This document shows positions 32,737 to 38,438 of a stretch of DNA of 38,438 nt, in pieces. The stretch covers positions 1 through 38,438 of the forward strand of contig NZCC01000077.1 in the NCBI GenBank assembly GCA_002688175.1, in the 5' to 3' direction. Both the position numbers and the translations under genes were made by a program. The stretch comes from Chromatiales bacterium (GTDB taxonomy: Bacteria > Pseudomonadota > Gammaproteobacteria > Steroidobacterales > GCA-2729495). Under the pieces are notes generated by a model, which worked only from the letters and a program-made list of their open reading frames with translations, did no database searches and had not been told where the DNA came from. Each line of letters opens with the position of its first letter. The stretch's first letter is position 1.

Positions 32737-34566
32737 ATGATTAAAATTGTCTGTCGATCGGTTCGCTGTTTCAGCACTGTTAGCCTGTTTGCGTGTTTCG
32801 GTATGTTAGTGACCTTGTCAGGTTTAACAGCGTGTCGTAACACCCCGCAAGAAGCTGTGAAACCGGCGGCCGATATCCTGATTATCGGCACCGGCATCTC
32901 GGGTCTTTCCGCTGCGCTGGAAGGGGCGCGTGCAGGGCGGTCTGTGCTGGTTATCGATATGCTTTCGGTGTTCGGCGGGCATGCGATTATTTCTTCCGGC
33001 GGTTTGTCTATCGTCGATACGCCTTTGCAGCGCAAGCGGGGCATTGCAGACTCTCCCGACCTGGCTTTTTCCGACTTCATGACCTGGGGCGAGGACAATA
33101 ACGAGGAGTGGGTGCGCTATTACGTAGATCATTCGAATGAAGAAATTTATGCCTGGCTCACGGATCTGGGCGCACAGTTTTCTGCGGTCGTGCCGCCGCC
33201 CGGTAACTCGGTGCCGCGCTATCATTTTGTCCGCGGCCAGGGGTTGGGGCTGGTGATGCCGGTTTATCGGGCGATACTTGAGGAACCGGCGGTTCGATTT
33301 AGCTTCAATACGCGTGCAGACGAGTTGCTTCGCGAAGACGGTCGTGTGGTTGGCGTCAGGGCTACCGATCTGCGCACGGGTGAGGTGCGGGAATATTTTG
33401 CCGGTACCGTGCTGATTGCGACGGGGGGTTTGCAAAGTAATCTCGATGCGGTACGTGAAAACTGGCGCGCTGACCTGCCTGCCCCTGAGCAGCTTCTGGC
33501 CGGCTCGGGATGGAATTCACAGGGATCAGGACTCGACCTTGCCCGTGCAACGGGCGCAAAAGTTGAACGCCTGGATCACCAATGGAACTACGTCACCGGT
33601 ATTCATGATCCGCGCTATCCGGGCTCGTCGCGGGGGCTCAGCGTGTTGCAGATACCGCCCGGTCGCGAAGTCTGGGTAAATATGCAGGGCGAGCGATTCG
33701 TAAATGAGTGCACATCATCACGGGATAACCTTGCCGTAATGCTTGATCAGCCGGGTGATAGCCATTGGGATATTTTTGATTCACGCGGCAAGAAATATTT
33801 TATCGTATCCGGTTCGGGTTGGACCAAGGAAAGAACCGAACGACTGATTTTTGGTAGTCCGGGTCTCGTCAGGACCGCAGTAACCCTGGATGAGTTAGCC
33901 GATGAGATGGGTATCGATGCGAACCAGCTGTCACGATCGGTTAGTGGTTACAACACCCTGGTGGAAAGAATGGCAGAGCAGGGTGAACTGCAAGAGGGCG
34001 AAATTTCGCTTTGCAGTGGCGCGAAGAAAATCGATCGGCCACCGTATTATGCCGTCAAGCGTTTTGTCCTGGCGCGCAAGACCATGGGGGGTATTCGGAT
34101 TGATGCAGCGGCCCGGGTTGTCGATGTCAATGGAGCAGTTATTCCCGGTCTCTATGCGGCCGGAGAGGCCAGCGGGTTTGCCGGTATTAATGGTCGGGCT
34201 GCGCTGGAAGGAACGCATCTTGGCCCGTCGATTGTGACCGGGCGTATGGCCGGCCGGAAAATGGCCGCAGAGCTTGCGGGTCAGTCAGTCGCACAGGATT
34301 TACCGTCGTCACCGGAACTTCCGTTCCTGCCATTGCCGGTTACAGACCGAAGCAATCAAGTCTGCACCGGATGTCACGATCTGCCTGTTCTCGTGCAACA
34401 AAACCGTGCCGGTTACCGGCATTTTCAGTGGTCCCATACCATGGTGCTTACAGAACAAATGACGTGCATCACATGCCATGAGGATTTTTTCCCGTATGCG
34501 CCGGTTCATCATCATCGGGATCTCGGCCGGGCAACTGAAATCTGTACCCATTGCCACGGAAACTAG
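32737..34566 (+). CDS. Lipoprotein flavocytochrome: FAD oxidoreductase with C-terminal three-haem tail
   Basis: ATG 32737 gives a signal ending in the lipobox LSGLTAC (a GTG at 32674 would add 21 residues). The 609-residue protein then shows an FAD-binding Rossmann start, DILIIGTGISGLSAALEGA, and a fumarate reductase/3-ketosteroid dehydrogenase-like flavin domain closing with VIPGLYAAGEASGFAGINGR and ALEGTHLGPSIVTGRMAG. After a Pro/Leu linker the C-terminus carries three CxxCH haem motifs (CTGCH at 34363, CITCH at 34465, CTHCH at 34543), plus an HHH run. It is exported, membrane-anchored and can pass electrons between FAD and haems. Known flavocytochromes c usually carry haems at the N-terminus, so the C-terminal placement is notable. 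It lies in the MarR-2-regulated unit; substrate unknown. Confidence 0.85.
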   Translation: MIKIVCRSVRCFSTVSLFACFGMLVTLSGLTACRNTPQEAVKPAADILIIGTGISGLSAALEGARAGRSVLVIDMLSVFGGHAIISSGGLSIVDTPLQRKRGIADSPDLAFSDFMTWGEDNNEEWVRYYVDHSNEEIYAWLTDLGAQFSAVVPPPGNSVPRYHFVRGQGLGLVMPVYRAILEEPAVRFSFNTRADELLREDGRVVGVRATDLRTGEVREYFAGTVLIATGGLQSNLDAVRENWRADLPAPEQLLAGSGWNSQGSGLDLARATGAKVERLDHQWNYVTGIHDPRYPGSSRGLSVLQIPPGREVWVNMQGERFVNECTSSRDNLAVMLDQPGDSHWDIFDSRGKKYFIVSGSGWTKERTERLIFGSPGLVRTAVTLDELADEMGIDANQLSRSVSGYNTLVERMAEQGELQEGEISLCSGAKKIDRPPYYAVKRFVLARKTMGGIRIDAAARVVDVNGAVIPGLYAAGEASGFAGINGRAALEGTHLGPSIVTGRMAGRKMAAELAGQSVAQDLPSSPELPFLPLPVTDRSNQVCTGCHDLPVLVQQNRAGYRHFQWSHTMVLTEQMTCITCHEDFFPYAPVHHHRDLGRATEICTHCHGN

Positions 34567-34694
34567 TTTGTGGCTCGATTGTATCACCTAGAATCGGTTG
34601 GAAGAAACACGCTTAACATATTGATGTATATGATGATACTACTGTAGAGATCGGTTGCTTATATAGATTGTTTTTGCTTCACCGGGTGCTTCAT

Positions 34695-34723
34695 TTGACC
34701 GTTTATTAGTTAAACTCTATCTG
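34695..34723 (+). promoter_or_regulatory. Sigma-70-like promoter of the putA remnant
   Basis: TTGACC at 34695-34700, a 17-base spacer and TATCTG at 34718-34723 lie about 80 bases upstream of the ATG at 34806. The -35 and spacing are good, the -10 is moderate. No other promoter-like pair stood out in the 239-base gap. Confidence 0.45.
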
Positions 34724-34805
34724 TCTGGCTGATGATCTGCCGGGTGGTGGCAGGCAAATTTAACCCTTGGTTTGTCTGCCAACTGCTCGGCAAGCGAGGA
34801 AAGTT

Positions 34806-36227
34806 ATGGATCTGCGTCAGGAAATTGGGACTCACAAGCTGGCAGACGAATCGCATGTGGTTCAGGAGCTTCAGGCGGCACTGAAGCTGGGTTCGGCTTC
34901 AAGGCAGCAAGTTGAATGTACGGCCGCACAGCTTGTCGAACAGGTTCGCGCCCGGTCAAAAGAAAAAAGCCATCTCGATGCTTTCATGGGGCAGTTTGGA
35001 CTGTCCAATGAAGAGGGCGTCGCACTGATGTGCCTTGCTGAAGCTCTCCTGCGGGTGCCGGATTCAGTCACCGCCGATGCCCTGATCGAAGATAAGATTC
35101 TTGCCGGAGAATGGTCGGAGCACTTGTGGCAGTCCAGTTCCCTGTTGGTGAATGCATCGACATGGGGCCTGTTGCTGACGGGCCAGGTGATTACAGTCGA
35201 TGAATTCGGTGCCGGGAGTATAGCCGGGCATTTGAAAGAGGCTGTCAGCAGAATGGGTAAGCCGGTAATTCGTGCCGCTATGTATCAGGCGATGCGTATT
35301 CTCGGCAAAGAATTTGTTCTTGGTGTGACAATTGATGAAGCGCTGGAACAGGGCCGGAAGATATATGGGCCGGACTGTCTTTTTTCCTGTGACATGCTTG
35401 GAGAGGGTGCCCGAACGGGTCAGGCTGCCCGGCAATATCTTGCGGCTTATCAACATGCGATCACGGCGGTTGCCCAGTCTAATTCCGTGCAGGATGTGGT
35501 GGCCGGGTCTGGTATATCAATCAAACTGTCCGCGTTGCACCCACGGTTTGAGTATGCGCAACATGATCGGGTAATCGATGAACTCCACGACCGGCTGCTG
35601 GGACTGGCCCGAAGTGCAGCAGGTTACGGTATGGGCATGACGATCGATACGGAGGAGGCTGACCGGCTTGATCTGACCCTGGAGTTGTTCGAGCGGTTGG
35701 CGCGGGATTCAAGCCTGAAAGACTGGAACGGGCTGGGTATTGCCGTGCAAGCCTATGGGAAAAGAGCAAAGCCGGTCATTGAGTGGCTGGCCGGGCTGGC
35801 CAGGGAAACGGGTCGTCGGTTTATGGTACGACTGGTCAAGGGCGCTTACTGGGATACAGAAATCAAGCATGCCCAGGAACTGGGGCTGGAAGATTTTTCC
35901 GTGTTCACACGTAAAGCGTCCACAGATCTTTCTTACCTGGTGTGCGCCGAGACGCTGCTAGCCAACCGGGAGCATATTTACAGTCAGTTTGCGACTCATA
36001 ATGCTCATACTATTGCCGCGGTCATGGAGATTGCCGGCGCTTGCTTGAAAACGGGGCTAATGCATCCTTCGTCAATCGAGTCATGGATGAGCAGGTTCCG
36101 GCACGTGAGGTGGTGCGGGATCCGGTCGGTCTGGTTGAAAAATTTGAACCGCTGCGACATCCGGCTATTCTGCTGCCGGCCGACCTGTTTCAGGGGGAGC
36201 GGTGTAACTCTAGGGGGCTGGATCTGA
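34806..36227 (+). pseudogene. putA: Bifunctional proline utilisation protein PutA, N-terminal part (proline dehydrogenase)
   Basis: The ATG at 34806 follows AGGAAAG. The protein reads as the proline dehydrogenase domain of a PutA without the ribbon-helix-helix repressor head. Landmarks are DCLFSCDMLGEGARTGQAA, GISIKLSALHPRFEY, GMGMTIDTEEADRLDLTLEL and FMVRLVKGAYWDTEIKHAQ. It stays in family alignment up to QFATHNAHTIAAVMEIAG. From about 36030 it is out of frame and ends at 36227 in nonsense residues. The real continuation, RRLLENGANASFVNR, is in another frame and the 50 to 60 residues between (the conserved GMGE and RIYAPVG segments) are missing, so a deletion of about 160 bases has shifted the frame. 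The domain would normally oxidise proline to pyrroline-5-carboxylate with FAD. Confidence 0.85.
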
Positions 36228-37267
36228 CTTCTGCGCAGGTCGTCGTGAGGCTGAAGCAGGAAATTGCCGGTTACCAGGCCGATCAAATTGGTGTCGAACC
36301 GGGTGAAAATTCCCAAGACTTATCGGGCACCCTTGCGGTAATAAGAAACCCGGCAGATAACGATTGCGTAGTCGGTAAAATCATGACCGCTACTGCAGAT
36401 GATGTTCATCATGCGGCAGAGCAGGCGCATAGGGCTCGGCAAGAATGGGATGAACTCGGTGGGGAAGGTCGGGCAAAGATTCTTGAGCGAGTGGCAGATT
36501 TGCTTGAGGGTAATCAGTCCAGGCTAATGGCGTTGTTATCCAGCGAAGCAGGCAAGAGCCTGCCGGACGGTTTGGCTGAGGTTCGTGAAGCCGTTGACTT
36601 TTGTCGCTATTATGCCGGTCAGGCGCGGGACTATTTTTCTGCAGCAACAGCACTCCCGGGGCCGACCGGAGAGAACAATGAACTCAGCCTGCATGGGCGG
36701 GGTACTTTTGTTTGTATCAGCCCGTGGAATTTTCCACTGGCTATTTTTACCGGGCAGGTGGCTGCAGTTCTGGCAGCTGGCAACCCGGTATTGGCAAAAC
36801 CGGCCGAACAAACCCCGCTGATTGCCTTTGAGGCCGTCAAGCTCATGCATCAGGCCGGTGTGCCGGCTGAGGTGTTGCATTTATTGCCGGGGGATGGGGC
36901 CGTTGTCGGACCGATGCTCACTACGCAGCCGCTTATTTCCGGTGTCGTATTTACCGGGTCGACTGCCACGGCAAAAATTATTCACCGGGCCCTGGCAAAT
37001 CGGCCCGGGCCGATCGTGCCGCTGATCGCTGAGACGGGCGGACAGAATGTCATGTTTGTCGATTCGACGGCACTACTGGAACAGGTAACCGATGATGTCA
37101 TCCGGTCTGCCTTTATCAGCGCCGGTCAGCGTTGCTCGGCATTGCGGGTGCTGTATCTGCAGGAAGAGATTGCCGACCGGGTCTGTCAGGCCCATGCGCA
37201 GATTCCATTCGATCACGAAAGCGGTCTCTCCACCTGCTGTAACCGTAAATTGATTACCGAGCTTTAA
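36041..37267 (+). pseudogene. putA: PutA, C-terminal part (aldehyde dehydrogenase), truncated at the 3' end
   Basis: The frame opens with LLENGANASFVNRVMDEQVP, the linker of PutA, and continues as the glutamate-semialdehyde dehydrogenase domain: LAVIRNPADNDCVVGKIM, FVCISPWNFPLAIFTGQVAA, VFTGSTATAKII, IAETGGQNVMFVDS and ISAGQRCSALRVLYL with the catalytic cysteine. At about 37183, after LQEEIADRV, family similarity stops; the remaining residues to TAA 37265 are an antisense reading of the DUF4382 gene. Roughly the last 170 or more residues of the domain are gone. With the upstream frameshift, PutA is clearly non-functional here, so proline catabolism would need another copy elsewhere. Confidence 0.85.
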
Positions 37268-37660
37268 ACGGTCCGGCGGGACACGAAGTTCCACTTGTCC
37301 GCCCCCATCTTGTATGACATATGAGTCAAACACATTGTCGAATTCGGCATTCACATCCAGTTTCATCCAGATATATTGACCCGCTGGGACGGCTTCGCCA
37401 AATAGCAGTCCAATTTTGCCGTCGGTTAATGCCTTCAGGTTTATCGATTTGGGTGTGTTGAAAATGTACTCGACCTGTTGGCCGTTCTGTGGTTTCAGTG
37501 TGACGCCATCAAACTCAATCCAGACTTCGGCCACTCCGTCAACAGGAGCATCGGTCACGGCAACATTCAGCGTTCCGGTACCACCGCCACCGCCACCGCA
37601 GGCGGTCAATATGATTGCGGCCATGGGTCCAAAACCCAGTTTCCATATCTGCTTGTTCAT
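37171..37660 (-). pseudogene. DUF4382 lipoprotein, truncated at the C-terminus
   Basis: The ATG at 37658-37660 gives a lipoprotein signal (FGPMAAIILTAC followed by six glycines) and then GTLNVAVTDAPVDGVAEVW, the DUF4382 entry, with VTLKPQNG, INLKALTDGKIGLLFGEAVP and YIWMKLDVNAEFDNV. DUF4382 proteins are putative carbohydrate-binding or adhesive periplasmic lipoproteins. Family similarity ends at WNLRMGLTDPVG; the usual continuation (a phenylalanine-leucine-arginine segment and C-terminal tail) is missing. The reading frame then runs through antisense putA sequence to a stop at 37073. Both this gene and putA stop making sense at 37170-37190, so one deletion joined them tail to tail. About 160 residues of normal sequence remain. 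Confidence 0.75.
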
Positions 37661-37856
37661 AGAGATTTCTTCCCCTGAGGGTCCGCTGAATATCCTTGTG
37701 AAGTTGGCTAATCCTCTATAAGTAATACTGCAAAGACAAGGTACAGGGTAGATTTTGCATATCGGGTCACTGATCATAATGACGACAGTCTTGACTCTTC
37801 ACGAATGGATTCTGGTGGGCAAACTTCGAATTTCGCTATCGACAGTTAACAGAATA

Positions 37857-38438
37857 TCAACGCTCAGCGATTTCTTGAGATATATCGAAAATGTGATCTT
37901 CTTCATCGGCGATATTGATGACTCGCAGACAAGCTGTCATGTTGTCGGGGTGGTCATAAAGAGGTTTTTTCCCGAGGAAGTTCGCGAATTCTTCAGGTCG
38001 AACAGGTTGTGCAAGCAGGAATCCCTGTATCAGGTGACAGTTACGGCCCCGAAGGAAACGTAACTGAGCTGGCGTAGAGACGCCTTCTGCGACAACACTT
38101 TTGGACATTTGTTCTGCAAGGCTCAGAATTAATTTTATGATGTTCGTATCCGGAGGGTCGTTATCGATTTGTTCAATAAACATTCGATCTATTTTCAATG
38201 TATCGAAAGGGAGGATATTTAGGTAACCCAACGAGGAGTAGCCAGTTCCAAAGTCATCGATGGCGATCGATATTCCCTTGCTCTTGATCCATTCGCAAAT
38301 TTCGCTGGCCTTACTGGCGTCTGCGGCAAATATACTTTCGAGACTGTAAAAAAATCTGTGTAACTGCCTATCATTGAGCCCGGTTACGGGTAAGGATAGG
38401 CAGATTATGAAGAAGAAAGAACTGCAGGCCATCGCCCA
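37857..38438 (-). CDS. EAL-domain protein (cyclic-di-GMP phosphodiesterase type), partial and possibly damaged
   Basis: The frame runs off the right edge and ends at 37857. It has the C-terminal half of an EAL domain: GISIAIDDFGTGYSSLGYL, LKIDRMFIEQID, KSVVAEGVSTPAQLRFLRG and IQGFLLAQPVRPEEFANFLG. The DDFGTG aspartates and the VAEGV glutamate are metal-site residues in active c-di-GMP phosphodiesterases. Upstream, LPVTGLNDRQL resembles the NVSxRQL strand, but only seven residues (HRFFYSL) separate it from ESIFAADASKASEICEW. The family normally has 20 or more residues there, ending in ITES, so a small in-frame deletion is possible. The EAL motif itself would lie beyond the window edge. Confidence 0.75.
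   Translation of the reverse strand, partial: WAMACSSFFFIICLSLPVTGLNDRQLHRFFYSLESIFAADASKASEICEWIKSKGISIAIDDFGTGYSSLGYLNILPFDTLKIDRMFIEQIDNDPPDTNIIKLILSLAEQMSKSVVAEGVSTPAQLRFLRGRNCHLIQGFLLAQPVRPEEFANFLGKKPLYDHPDNMTACLRVINIADEEDHIFDISQEIAER

Noticed and set aside
32824-33435. 203-residue minus-strand ORF opposite the flavocytochrome gene
   Set aside because: It is antisense to the clearly conserved FAD domain, lacks a ribosome-binding site and has no protein-like pattern.

Overview
The window looks like a chromosomal segment of a free-living or recently host-associated gammaproteobacterium. The proteins have Proteobacteria-style signal peptides and lipoboxes, a bifunctional PutA, a sterol-desaturase-type hydroxylase, MarR regulators, and a large family of exported hydrolases. 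I saw no rRNA, tRNA, CRISPR array, insertion sequence or phage gene.

Layout. 1-1340: start of an exported protein (probably a subtilisin-like protease), a methyltransferase remnant and a 40-codon ORF. 1382-5460 (minus): two PD40/TolB-like propeller proteins, an amidohydrolase fragment and an intact exported amidohydrolase, tightly packed. 5715-7268: a sulfatase split by one in-frame TAG. 7497-9170: a His-rich hypothetical protein. 9410-13869: a translationally coupled pair of large amidohydrolase-fold proteins, one of which has lost its metal motif. 14085-17897: exported methyltransferase, sterol desaturase, UbiD-type decarboxylase and a MarR regulator. 18230-21050: divergent DUF418 membrane paralogues. 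21093-22412: serine hydrolase. 22782-25991: an eight-repeat surface protein interrupted by TAG. 26050-28289: exported tyrosine phosphatase and M19 dipeptidase. 28566-34566: MFS transporter plus PD40 protein, a second MarR regulator, another PD40 protein, and a lipoprotein flavocytochrome with a three-haem tail. 34806-37660: a putA gene and a convergent DUF4382 lipoprotein gene, both cut at one junction. 37857-end: part of an EAL-domain gene.

Two themes stand out. First, four PD40 propeller paralogues of about 365-385 residues occur in two clusters. In each cluster they sit near an exported metal-dependent amidohydrolase-superfamily enzyme; in the right cluster they also neighbour an importer-type permease, a MarR repressor with tandem palindromic operators and a periplasmic redox lipoprotein. 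This suggests a periplasmic sense/bind-hydrolyse-import system for an unknown small molecule. Second, at least six genes are visibly broken: two single in-frame TAGs, one homopolymer frameshift, and three or more deletion junctions. That density is far above normal and suggests ongoing gene decay (or an unusually error-prone assembly). Neighbouring long genes are intact, which argues against uniformly poor sequence.
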